The position numbers were made by a program, and so were the translations under genes. The notes beneath the pieces are model-generated. The model saw only the letters and a program-made list of their open reading frames with translations, did no database searches and was not told the origin of the DNA. This document shows, one piece after another, positions 36,485 to 48,200 of a stretch of DNA of 64,000 nt; position 1 is the first letter of the stretch, and each line of letters begins with the position of its first letter. The DNA comes from Astropecten irregularis (Eukaryota > Echinodermata > Asteroidea > Paxillosida > Astropectinidae): positions 12,544,931 to 12,608,930 of the forward strand of contig OZ020255.1 in the NCBI GenBank assembly GCA_963971285.1, written 5' to 3'.

Positions 36485-36560
36485 CGAGTGATTTGGGTCT
36501 TCTTCTTTTTAGATCCTTGGCCCTGTTGACTCCCAACTCCTACTTCGAAACTAATAATAA
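36485..36560 (-). other. Possible non-coding first exon (minus strand)
   Basis: On the minus strand there is a strong donor, CACTCG|GTAAGTATTG, with the intron starting at 36484. Further upstream, near 36590, an inverted CCAAT box (attggctgag on the plus strand) is present. The next good acceptor I can assign leftward is that of the TMEM198 exon at 8831. Linking them is a guess; the 5' limit of this exon is not defined. Confidence 0.25.
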
Positions 36561-36750
36561 TGGGACGTTGGTAAAGTTGTAGTACACGTATTGGCTGAGA
36601 GTTGCAGCTGTTTTTGTGTATTGCGCCCTCTATACATTATTTTAACAGAGGGCGCCCTAAAGATTTTGCAGGGTGATAAAAACTACATCTCAAAACCTTT
36701 TTATTTTTTTTAAATTCAATAATATAATCATCAATTAACCATCAACGTAG

Positions 36751-36824
36751 GGCTGGATGACTCAGTTGGTAGAGCACTTGTACGGTATTCAGGAGGTTGC
36801 CGGTTCGAATCCCGCTCCAGTCAA
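36751..36824 (+). repeat. tRNA-derived SINE-like unit
   Basis: Reads agggctggatgactcagttg, then gtagagcacttgtacggtat, then a clean B box (ggttcgaatcc) and cgctccagtc. The position-33 base is C instead of U and the acceptor stem has a mismatch, so it is a SINE head and not a tRNA gene. It ends 25 bases before a hAT insertion. Confidence 0.75.
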
Positions 36825-36857
36825 TTTGTCTTTGTTCATGTTTCAATTACTTTAAAT

Positions 36858-37265
36858 TAAGGTGACCAGACGTCCCCGATTTCCGAGGACAGTCCCCGAT
36901 TTGACAGTGCCGTCCCCGATGAAAAATATTATTGTCCCCGAAAATGTCCCCGATTCGACGAAATGCCCCAGAAAATTCTAATTGTCCTAAATAAAAAAAA
37001 GCTGAGAAACACAAATGCTGTGCTGAAGAAGATCCATTCTTCAGAGAAGTATGCGAAGACAACCACCGAAGACATGTAGGCCTAAGTATAATTATGTATA
37101 ACCCACTCATGTCAACTGGACAAGATGTCCCGTAGATGCCACCATTTTGCATGTAGGCACCATCTGGATTCCACAATTTTTCAAAATTATACCCCCCCCC
37201 CCCCCCCCCCAGGACACGGATCACTGTCCCCGGATCATCTCAACAAAATAATTATGGTCACCTTA
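36858..37265. mobile_element. hAT MITE, TAAGGTGACC ends, CTTTAAAT duplication
   Basis: The duplications at 36850-36857 and 37266-37273 are both CTTTAAAT. The ends are TAAGGTGACCA and TGGTCACCTTA. The left interior repeats 'gtccccgat' at least five times (36873-36956). The right interior has a run of about 20 C residues followed by tgtccccggatc. It is 408 bp and non-coding. Confidence 0.9.
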
Positions 37266-37370
37266 CTTTAAATTCAAAAAGATACATTGATTATACAGGC
37301 TCTACTTTTGCCAAACTAAGTTGTTTAGGCCCGGGCTAGCTAGGATTTATAATAAGCCTGAGATTAAAGG
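37266..37370. repeat. Direct duplication, left copy (partner at 37696-37792)
   Basis: The phrase starting ctttaaattca, through gccaaactaagttgt to ataagcctga, occurs here and again at 37696-37792 with few changes. A TTAA MITE lies between the copies. The arrangement looks like a tandem duplication of about 100 bases with one MITE between the units. Confidence 0.75.
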
Positions 37371-37377
37371 TATAGTA

Positions 37378-37695
37378 TCATACTTTGGTAAGAAACCAAA
37401 ACATAATTGTTCACAGATTTACGTTTAACTTACAGGGTATGAAGATGGTGGTGGTAGAAATATACCGATATTTTTTTTTTCTCGCCTGAAATGGTGTATT
37501 TATCCAGAAAATAGTAAAACAACAACCGAAAATCTGTTTGATCTTTTAAAAGATCAAAAATAAAAGAGAAAAGACTTATTTCACAGATGACTGTTACTGT
37601 ATCTGTCTTAATATGTTTGCCCATGAATCTGTATTTTCTTCGATAAAAACCAAAGTATGATAAAATCTACCGGTAATTACCGGTAGGGCCTACCT
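37378..37695. mobile_element. TTAA MITE, main subfamily
   Basis: TTAA at 37374-37377 and 37696-37699. Core half first, centre gatcttttaaaagatc, then a shortened second half (the gtgggcaccgtatggg block is deleted). Near its right end there is an extra palindromic ctaccggtaattaccggtag. 318 bp. Confidence 0.88.
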
Positions 37696-37699
37696 TTAA

Positions 37700-38443
37700 A
37701 TTCACAGAGATATCATGCCCTACAGCTTTTGCCAAACTAAGTTGTATAGGTCTAGGGCTAGGATTTATAAATAAGCCTGATATTTAACGGTCAGGGCATG
37801 TGGATCTTGTCTGCATGGTTGCGGCTGTTGTTATAGAGCTGGGGCTGTAGTTGCAGAATGTTGATGTAACATGTTTTGTCCAGGGCTATGGCTACGCGGT
37901 AGCGGTTGTGTACGTGTGAGCTCTGCAGAACTATTATGACAAACGTCCTTGACTGTTGAAGCAATGACACGCCGTGTTGTGATAACTTGTCACGAGTTAC
38001 ACTTTTTTTATCGAAAGCCCCCCCCCCCCCCCCCCCCCCCAAAAAAAAGTGCATAATAAAAAAGCCTTTGGTTTTTTTTTAGCATCGTGTGAAAAGGTTT
38101 TTATGGGCAATACGTATGTATTCAACAAGTAATTACTACAAGAACTGAACCAAAAGTCAATCAAGCGAAACATTATTTTGTCAGCTTGCCTGGGAGTGAA
38201 CATTCTGCTGAAAGTGAAATATTCTGTTGCACAGAGACACAATAGCTCGCATGGTATACCATGGTATACCTCCATGACCAACGTAATGACCTTGTACCGT
38301 CTATATGCTATAGGTGTTTTACCATCAGAAGACTCGGCGAAGCTATAGCTTATTATAACGTGATCGTTTGGGGGCAGAAACAGAGAACTTCTAGATTGTT
38401 ACAGTCAGATTTTAGTTGCTTCGTCTAACTTTATCTGTACGAA
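37700..38443. other. Non-coding stretch upstream of the PITP gene
   Basis: Includes the right copy of the local duplication (to 37792) and a run of 22 C residues at 38019-38040 followed by A8. A single 'gcatcgtgtgaaaagg' word resembles the end of the 2.9-kb element. No promoter motif was identified with confidence. The start of the PITP gene should lie in or near this stretch. Confidence 0.4.
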
Positions 38444-38517
38444 ATGGCCATCAAACTGCTTCTGTGTTTGCTTGCCGTGTGGGCATCGAGTGGGAATGCA
38501 TTATAACGCAGGGAAAT
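38444..38517 (+). other. Exon-like segment with signal-peptide-like ORF, then stop
   Basis: An ATG at 38444 opens a 20-codon frame with a hydrophobic LLLCLLAVWA core and a small-residue end (SSGNA). It then meets TAA at 38504-38506, eleven bases before a good donor (AAAT|GTAAGT). If spliced to PITP exon 2, the frame after the stop would run straight into RIALPF. It could be a 5'UTR exon with a short upstream ORF, a separate transcript, or a disrupted first exon. Cytosolic class I PITPs have no signal peptide, so it is probably not the normal PITP start. Confidence 0.3.
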
Positions 38518-38730
38518 GTAAGTATTATGGTTGTTTCTTCAACTTCTCAAACATGAATCAAATCATTTTATTATAGGACGAGTGGCCGCCACGGAAAGAA
38601 TTCCACCGAGTCACTAGACTTGAAATCAAGTCGGTAATTGGTCACACACATTTGAAACGGATTCGGATGAGCGTATTTTCCTAAAATAGGGATATATTGC
38701 TTCTGACCCCAATAAAATATCCCAGCTTAA

Positions 38731-39161
38731 AGGTAGTATCATACTTTGGTAAGAAACCAAAACAGACATTTTCACAGATTCACCCTTAACTTAAAGGGTA
38801 TAAAGAAAGATGGTGGTGGATAGAAACATACCGTTACATTTTTCCGCATGAAATACTGTATTTATCCAGAAAAATGTAAAACAACGACCGAAAATCGTGT
38901 TGATCTTTTAAAAGATCAAAAATAAAAGAGAAAACTTAAGGCTTAAGAAATACTGTGGCTGTTTTTCACTGTTTTCTCAAAAAGTGGGCACCGTATGGGA
39001 CTGAAATTTTCACAGATGACTGCTACTGTATCTTCCTTGATACTTTGGTTTTTATCAAAGAAATACAGATTCATGGGCTTTTATCAAAGAAATACAGATT
39101 CATGGGCTTTTTGCCCATGAATCTGTATTTCTTTGATAAAAACCAAAATATGATAATACCT
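38731..39161. mobile_element. TTAA MITE, main subfamily, with duplicated inverted end
   Basis: TTAA at 38727-38730 and 39162-39165. The core and second halves are normal. Near the right end, however, the segment caaagaaatacagattcatg is present twice in one sense and once in the opposite sense, forming an extra perfect hairpin (39050-39140). It lies just upstream of PITP exon 2. Confidence 0.88.
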
Positions 39162-39233
39162 TTAAATGAATACTGAGTATACAGACACAATAATTAAAAA
39201 TGTTATGTTCCTTTTTTTTGTGTTATTCAATAG

Positions 39234-39264
39234 CCGGATTGCACTTCCATTTACGGCTGAGCAG
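39234..39264 (+). CDS. PITP exon 2
   Basis: One split base, then ten codons (RIALPFTAEQ), matching the R-I/V-x-LP strand near the N-terminus of PITPs. Acceptor ttattcaatag and donor CAG|GTAAGA. The missing first exon must end two bases into a codon completed by the first C here. Confidence 0.85.
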
Positions 39265-42200
39265 GTAAGAACTTGAATATTATGACTATTCAAAAAGCGT
39301 TTTCAGCTGGGTCAATTTAATTGGTAATGATGAAATCCATGCACAAGGCGCTATTCATTTCGAAATTATTGTGTGCATTTTAAGATAATAACTTGGTTTT
39401 TTTTTGTTCAGAGGTGTTTTTGTTTCATGTGCCATTGTGGCCCTATTTATATACATTCGGGCCGTTGCGTCCGACGTCTCTGGTATACAGCAGAATTTTG
39501 ATTATGTATTCTCAAAATACCCTGTCTCTGTTTTGTGCAGTATTATAATTATCGGACATGTTTGGTCCACAACAGAATATTGAGTATGTATTCTCAAATA
39601 CCCTGTCTCAATTTGTGCAGTATCATATCGGACATAATTTATTTGGTCCACAACAGAATATTGATTACGTATTCTCAAATTCCCTGTCTCTGTTTTGTGC
39701 AGTATCATAATTATCGGACATCTTTGGTCCACAGCAGAATATTGATTATGTATTCTCAAAATACCCTGTCTCTGTTTTGTGCAGTATCATAATTATCGGA
39801 CATCTTTGGTCCACAGCAGAATATTGATTCTCAAATACCCTGTCGCAATTTGTGCAGTATCATATCGGACATATATTTATTTGGTCCACAACAGAATATT
39901 GATTTTTCTCGGATACCCTGTCTCTGTGTTGTGCAGTATCGTATCGGACATCTTTGGTCCACAGCAGAGTGGAGCATCCGCAATACCGGAGGTGGTGAAG
40001 GAGTGGAAATCATTAGAAACGAGCCGTTTAATGATGAATACCGAGGGATTGAAGGGCAGTTCACGCACAAGATTCACCATTTGGCATCGTAAGGGATAAC
40101 AATAGTTTTTTTTTAGTTTTGTATTAAAAAGGGTTCCTGCGGCAGTGCTTTTTTCAGTCAGGTTATTTTATTGACTTTATACAGAGAATGTACTGGCAAT
40201 AATTTCAGGCGGAAATAATTATTTTAACGGTATGTTTCTACCACCACCATCTTCGTACCCTGTAAGTTATAGGTAAATCTGTGAACATTTCTGTTTTGGT
40301 TTTTTTACCAAAGTATGATACTACCTTTAAATGCTTTACTTCTTGGGATTGATATTCTCAGAATCGAAAAAAGCGCCCTCACTTTAGTGGGATATGGCTC
40401 TAACTCAAATTCGCCTAAAATCGACTTACATCATTTTATCAAATTATAGGGCAGCGGGGCTATAAGCAGGAGCTTCATTGAAATAAATCTTTGTTGAAGG
40501 CAGAGATAGAACAGACTCGAAACTGTAGATTCGTGCAAAGAATGGGCGAGTCCTTATTCATTTTTACATGATAGGCCAAATATGCAGCATGCGGAAACAT
40601 CGTCAATGTTATTACATCTCTTTTTACGTTTCTACAGGAAAGTTCCAAAAATACTTCGAGTGTTGGCTCCCAAAGGTTCACTCGAATTGCACGAAGAATC
40701 ATGGAATGCGGACAAAAACGTGACGACGATCATATCTGTAAGATGATTATTCGTTTCTGTTGGTGCTCATTAAAGGTATAATACATGACTGGTAAAGGTC
40801 ATCACAGAGAAATACTGACACTTTGCCTAATCCAGCATGTACATGAAATAATAAGCCTGTGAAAATGTGAGCTCAATCGGACATCTGAGTCACAAGACAA
40901 AAAGCAAACAAAAACAAAAAAACAAAAAACGATCCTTTTTCAGGCAGAAACATTTTAGCAGGGGGTTTCAATAATGTCCATCTTTATACCGCGATGTGCT
41001 CTGTTTTGGCACCGTTTGAATACCTTTAATTAATCGGTAAGCAATTTTTAATAAACTGATCTTGGTCTGATGAGATTATAAAAACCCGTGCACTCGAAAT
41101 AATTTGAAACTATTATAGAGGTGGTTGTGTAAAACTGTAATGTCATGTGTACATTACAGTTCAAATGACGGTAATTTTCGGCCATTTTTAGACGAACTGA
41201 TTGATGAAATATTGGCCTTTGTACCTTTTCAGAACCCGGATTACATGAAGGATGGCTTCCACGTGACAACTCGCACGAAGATCGTGGAGAATGACAACTG
41301 CATGCAAGACAAAGTAAGCCAAAGTAGCTATACAGACGGTTACAATGGGGGTCATTGTGACACTTATGGCAGCAGATCAATAATAAATAAATAAAAGTTA
41401 CATTTATATAGCGCATTACATATACATTTCAATGCGCTTTACAATAACAACAACATACATCACTTAAATCTGAATTAACAAATAATAAATAATTATACCT
41501 TATTGATTATCAACTGAAGAATAGTGTGTACATCATAATTAAATCACAATAGTAAGGAACCTACAAACATTACATCATTTAAGTACTACATAATATGAAA
41601 TGAATTAAGGAATTGAGGAGGAAGAAAACAGAAATGTCTTCAGTCTGCTCTTGAAAGCCTCCACGGAAGGAGCATCGCGGATTTGGGTAGGAAGTCTATT
41701 CCAGAGAGTGGGTGCGCTTGAGGAGAAGGCACGATCGCCATATCTCGTGCAGGTGCGGGGTCCAGGTGCGAGGTCTAGGTGTGCATGTGCTGATGAACGA
41801 AGTGTACGGGTACCAGTAGTCGCTTTGGGTTTGATCAGTGAAGTGAGATATGCAGGTGCGATGCCGTGCTTAGCCTTGAAGGTGAGGAGAAGGATCTTGA
41901 ATTGTAGTCTTTGCTCGATTGGAAGCCAGTGCAAGGATTGTAGTATCGGGGTGATGTGTTCAAATTTCCTCGAGCGTGTTATGAGCCTTGCAGCGGTGTT
42001 TTGGATATGTTGCAATGGAATTAGTTGAGTTTTGGGAAGTCCGATCAGAAGGCTATTGCAATAATCGAGATGGGTTGTGACGAAAGCATGGACCAGTCTT
42101 TCGGCACTTGCACTATCCAGATACTTCCTTATCTTTCCTATTTTGGATATTCCAAACCCTGCAGACCGACACTTGTTTGTGATGTGTTGTCTCATGGTCA

Positions 42201-45200
42201 GATTGCCATCAAGTGTGACGCCAAGATCACGCACAGTTTCAGAGGTAGGACAAGTTGAATTGTCACCAATCCGCAGACCGGGGAGTGGTGTGGTCTTCCT
42301 AAACTGTGAGGTGACATGGAGGATCTCAGTTTTACACCCGTTCAGCATGAGCTGGTTGTCAGCCGACCACTGTCGAACATCATCCAAGCATCTCTGTAAT
42401 TTACCCACAGCGTCCATATGTTCACCATGCTTAATGACAGCATATATCTGAGTGTCATCAGCGTATACTACATGTTGAATCCCTTGGTGAGCAGCAATGA
42501 TAGAAGTCAGTGGACCTGTGTACAGGATGAATTCCAGGGGGCCAACCACTGACCCTTGGGGGACACCACAGGGAAGAGGAAACATTCTAGAATTTGTTCC
42601 ATTGATTCTGATCCTCTGATGACGATTTTCAAGGTAGGATATTAACCATTTCAGTGCAACTCCTTGGATGCCATAACTATGAGTCAGTGTGTGAATGAGC
42701 CGTTCATGGTTGATTGTCTCAAACGCTGCAGAGTAGTCAAGGAGGACAAGAATCGCTTCTTGGCCCCTGTCCACGGCGAGAAGGAGATCGTCCATCAATT
42801 TAACAAGTGCGGTCTCTGTTGAATGGAAGCGTCTATATGCAGACTGCATAAGTGGGAACAACCCGTGTTCATGCAAGTAGGCGCGTAGTTGTACCGAGAC
42901 GACTTTCTCCAATATCTTAGCAATGAACATGAGGTTTGCAACAGGCCTGTAGCATTTCAGATCATTGTGGTCCAGATTTGGCTTCTTCAAGAGAGGCATA
43001 ACCAGTGATGACTTTAACATATCCGGCATGATTCCTGATGAAAGTGATGAATTTATTATTCGAGTTACATGAGGTAACAGTTCATCAAGACATGCTTTTA
43101 CAAGCCATGTTGGTACAGGATCAAGGTCACAATACTTTGAAGGGCTTTGACGGATGATCATCCTTACCTGGTTCTCGGTGAAAGGCTCAAACTCTGTGAA
43201 GCTGTGCATATGTGTTGATGCCATAGAAGCTCCCACTGAAGAACAAGGTACATTATTGACTATCGTCTGGATTTTGTTGTGGAAGAATTCTCCGAATCTA
43301 TCAGCTAACTCCTTGTCATCGTCATGATCTGGAAGGATCGAATCACGAGTTGGGTTGGAAAATCTTCTGACGAAACTGAACAGCTGTTTCATGTCACAAT
43401 CGGCTATTTCTGCGGTCAGATGGTCGGTCTTTGCTTTCTTCAAGGTTTCATCATGTTGTTTACATGCATCACGATAGATTTCCTTGTGAATTTCAAGTCC
43501 GGTTTTCACCATCTTCCGTTCGGCTTGTCGCCTTTTCTGCTTGGATCTCCGGACAGATTCCGTGTACCATGGGGCTCTAGGCCTCAAGGATACACGAGTA
43601 TAATTTGGCGCGTAAACATATCTAAAAAAAAAATTATAATAATAATAATAATAAAACGCTTGAATAAAAACAAACACTTTGCAAGTGCAAAATGCTTTAA
43701 AGGTAATTTCATACTTTGGTTTTTGTCAAAGAAATACAGATTCATGGGCAAAAATATCAAGAAAGATACAGCAACAGTCATCTGTGAAAATTTCATTCCA
43801 TACGGTGCCCCCTTTTTTTTTTTGAGAAAACAGTGAACAACTGTCAAAGTATTTCTCAAGTCTTTTCTTTTTTATTTTTGTTTATTAAGTTATAGGTAAA
43901 TCTGTGAAGATTTCTGTTCTTTTAAAAGATCAAAAAGATTTTTGGCCGTTAATTGTTTTACTAATTTCTGGATAAATACACCATTTCAGGCGGAAAAATT
44001 TTAACGGTATGTTTCTACCACCACCATCTTTATCCCCTGAAAGTTATAGGTAAATCTGTGAAGATTTCTGTTTCCGTATGCTACCAAAGTATGATAGTAT
44101 ACCTTTAAGATGTATATAAGCCAATGCGAATTGTATTGCTAATGTTAGGACACTAAAAACAAGAAAAGAAATTGGTGAGCACCCTGATGTTGGCTTATGC
44201 TCATGAGCGAATGCGGATTTTCATCTTTGCTTCGAAAATACATTAATCAAATGAAAAAGCAGTTTGGTTTTTCGATCAGTTTCTTTTAAATGAAATTTCA
44301 GTTTAATTCTAGTCACGGCCTCATCTGTTCCAATCAATCAGATTTGTGAACCCTGAAGAAAAAAATTATAAATGCCAATAAGCATACAATTATTTTAAAA
44401 TCCAGATTTGTGATGTTGCTTGAAATCATATTTTAATATTCGATTTGTATGCGCGATGTTACCATTAATAATGAGCGATGGTCAATTTAGAACTACATTA
44501 AAGGTAATATCATACTTTGGTTTTTGTCAAAGAAATACAGATTCATGGGCAAAAATATCAAGAAAGATTCAGTAACAGTCATCTGTGAAAATTTCAGTTC
44601 CATACGTTGCTCACTTTTTGAAAAAACACTGAAAACGGCCACAATATTTTTTAAGTCTTTTCTCTTTTATTTTTGATCTTTTAAAAGATCAAAAAGATTT
44701 TCGGTCGTTGTTTTAGTAATTTCTGGATAAATACACCATTTCAGGCGGAACAATTTTAACGGTATGTTTCTACCACCACCATCGATATACCCTGTAAGTT
44801 ATACGTAAATCTGTGAACATTTTCTGTTTTGGTCTCTTACCAAAGTATGATACTACCTTTAACTACTATAACTACATTACGCGAAATTTCAATCTTTATA
44901 ATGTGATGTTTAATCTATCGTGCCCCCCCCCCAAACAAAAATAAATAAATAAATAAATAAGCGAAGTTTCAATTTGTTTGTTGGCATTCATTTAGGTCTA
45001 TATGATGTTCGTTTAATTATGTGCGATGAGTCGCAACATTCAAATAAAATGACAAAACGCCGCAATCGTTTTGGAAAACATTCTTCTTATTATTCGTTTC
45101 AGAAGCTGCAATTCGTGCGATACACATTAATTATTAATATTTGAAATGATACTCTTCTGCACTGCTATCAGTGGCGTAGACAGGTTCTGAGACCTGGGGG

Positions 45201-48200
45201 GGGGGGGGGGGGGTTGATCCTCTAGTTGGGTCGTACTTTGGTATTATATTGTGTACATGTCAGTGGCGGTTCTACGGGAGGGGGGGGGGAGGTTGAGCCC
45301 CCAAATATTTTGTTTAGCCCTCCCCAAAAAAAGACAATAATAAATAAATGAATACAAACAAAATGCAATTGAAAAAAATAAAACTGAAAAATACTGAATC
45401 TTTTCACTATTAAGCGCCAATTACATAAAAACGTGTTGTGTAGGCTACATGTGCGTGTTTTTCTACCCCTAATAAGACATAGCAGATGCGAATGTTAGAA
45501 GAAGGGTCTAACCCCAATAATTTTGGGGTCTTCTAGCCCCAAAAAATTATGGCTCTAGAACCGCGCCTAGTACATATTTAATCTATATGTATACACCTGG
45601 AACGGACCTTAAGGAGACTGGGTTTGCTATAAATTCGACCTTAGGGAGACACCGAACATTAAGGAGACATTTTGGTGTCTCCCTAATGTCTTAGGTACCT
45701 TTTTATAGACAATTTTGTACTGTCCACAATTTTATAGAAAATAGAGAAAGCTCTCAACAGGAACATATTATGTCAATGTCAAGTTCATTGGTTTGGAGGA
45801 TGTTTAGAAATGGGTAAAGTTCGGTGCACAACCCCTTGTAACGCGGTTCCGCGGCACGCTTTGAAATAATGCAAGGCCTTGTTGGACGGATCAAGAGTTT
45901 AAATACTTTTTTTAACTTGCATACATTGCATGATTATACTTAAGTTTTAATTCCCCCCCCCGACAGAAACCTGGGGGGGGGGGGGGGGGGTTGATTGTAC
46001 ACACCAACCCCCCTGCACCTAAAATTCTGGGGGGGATGCAACCCCCCAACCCCCCGCTATCTACGCCCCTGACTGCTATACAGTCTGAGGGAGAGAGTTC
46101 TTGTTCATTTTTGTATCCGTTGCAAGATGTTGATTGTTTCGTCTTTTTTCTTCTACCAGATCTTTGGTAGCAAACAAAAAGACGTGATTCAAATTGACTT
46201 CGTAAAGGATCCCGTGTCTGAACAGGTAAGCAACTGTATTAAACAAACAACAACATTTATTTAATTGCTTTGGGTGCCCCTTTTTATAACTGTGGTTCTC
46301 ATTTCTTGTTCACCTTGAGGGAGGGTCGGTCGGTCGGACAAAAACAAAGTTTGGTGAAAAAAAATCTGGCTGAATACACAAAAACCTAAAGAAAACGATG
46401 AAAAATGTTCATTGTATTAACTGTAATCTCGTTTGAATATGTTTTTTATTATTTCTGTGATAGAAAGTATAACAATGTAGGCCTGTTGGCAAAATTTGTC
46501 TGCAGAAATTCTGGATATTTTTTTTTTTCTTGAATTTATATTATGTCATTCTGGACAGGGTCGGCGGCAAAAAATGTTGGTTTTTTTCTTCGGTCGGAGC
46601 CCAAAATATGGGTCGGTCGGAAATGAGAACCACAGTAATAAAAAGGGGCGCCCTTATAATCGGGAAATGTTTGCATTATTGTTGGCACCTAGCTCTTTAT
46701 TGTCGATTATTCATTAGGAAAATAATATGCGAACGTTTGCATACAATACGTGCATCATTATTATTATGTACTCATCGATAATATCGCCAAAAAAAAATCC
46801 ACGCGTATACTGTAAACCGATATGTAATCCATACATTATCATAATATTGGATTATCTTTGGTTTGATATAGGATTACAAAGCAGACGAGGATCCCACAAA
46901 ATGCCGGTCTGAGAAATTGAATCTTGGTCCACTCACCTCGGACTGGAAGGTATTATGGCAATATTCATTTGGTATACTTATATCACACTTTGGTATAACA
47001 TACTGAAACAGAAATCTCTACAGATTTACCTATAACTTACAGGGTATAAAGATATAGTGATGGTAGAAACATACTACCGTTAAAATGTTTCGGCCTGTAA
47101 TGATATAATTATTAAGAAAAGAGTCAAACCAATGACCAAAAACAGTTTTGATCTTCGGAGGATCAAAAATAATGTTTGTTTGACTAATTTTGAGTCATTT
47201 CTGGATAGATACAGCATTTCAGAAAGAAAAATGTTAACCGGTATGTTTGTACCAGGTCCATCTCTATATACCTGTAGGCCCAAATTATACCTTTATCTTT
47301 GAACATTTCCGTTTTGGTCTCCTTATACTAAAGTATGATAGTATCTTTAAGGAAAATAGCATGACTATAATACTTGGAATCCAGCGTGATGTGATACACG
47401 TTGAACCATTCGGCTAGTTTCTTTATGTTTTTTTTTTTATACAGGCCAAGGATTCCCGCCTTTGTGTGTACAAGTTAATGGAAGCAGAGTTTCAGTGGTT
47501 CGGGTTACAAGGGACAGTAGAGTCCAGGATTTTGAAGGTTAGTAAATAGTTTACATCAAGTCCAGAGGCTGAGGACGGTGGTACATGCATTCCAACCAAA
47601 GTGCTTGTACCACCGTATATACCAGATGCGTTTTAATATGAGTTGAGGCACGCACATTAATTTTGCAACCATGGCAGCACTTTATAGATTGAAAGTCGCC
47701 AAAGTTTCAAACCGATTACCATGTCTGTTTGTTGTTGTATTGACGCGCGTGTCGACGGCACTATAATAGTCAGTGCTTTTGAGAAAACTAACCCACAAGC
47801 AGTTACAGCATTGAAGGAAAGATCGAGTTACTATATTCTTTTTATATTCTATATTCTTCCGATTCTTTAACAGGCACCGTTTTCCCCAAGAAAAATTGCT
47901 TATACGCTTCGAACCATAATCAGTATCATAATTATTTTGATTAAGCCGCAAACATTCAAAACCTCAAAACTTCTTCCACTTGTATCAATGCATCTTGCAA
48001 CGAATCCACTCTTTGTATCTTTCGTATAGACCGCCCCGAGATTCTACAGTTTATTATATCGTCAGATGTTTTGCTGGGCCGACCACTGGGCAGACCTCAC
48101 CATTGAAGGAATCCGTGAAATTGAAGAATTCACCAAAAAAGAACTGGAAAAGGTAGCTTCAATTGGTTCTATTCATTTTTTTTATTAGTGAACCTTACTT

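Noticed and set aside
39502-39792. 85-residue frames on both strands upstream of PITP exon 3
   Set aside because: They are made of the 80-bp acceptor minisatellite and have no independent protein character.
41605-43677. 690-residue frame as a host gene
   Set aside because: Reverse transcriptase motifs (YADD, GVPQGS) and the LINE-type C-terminus identify it as a retrotransposon fragment.
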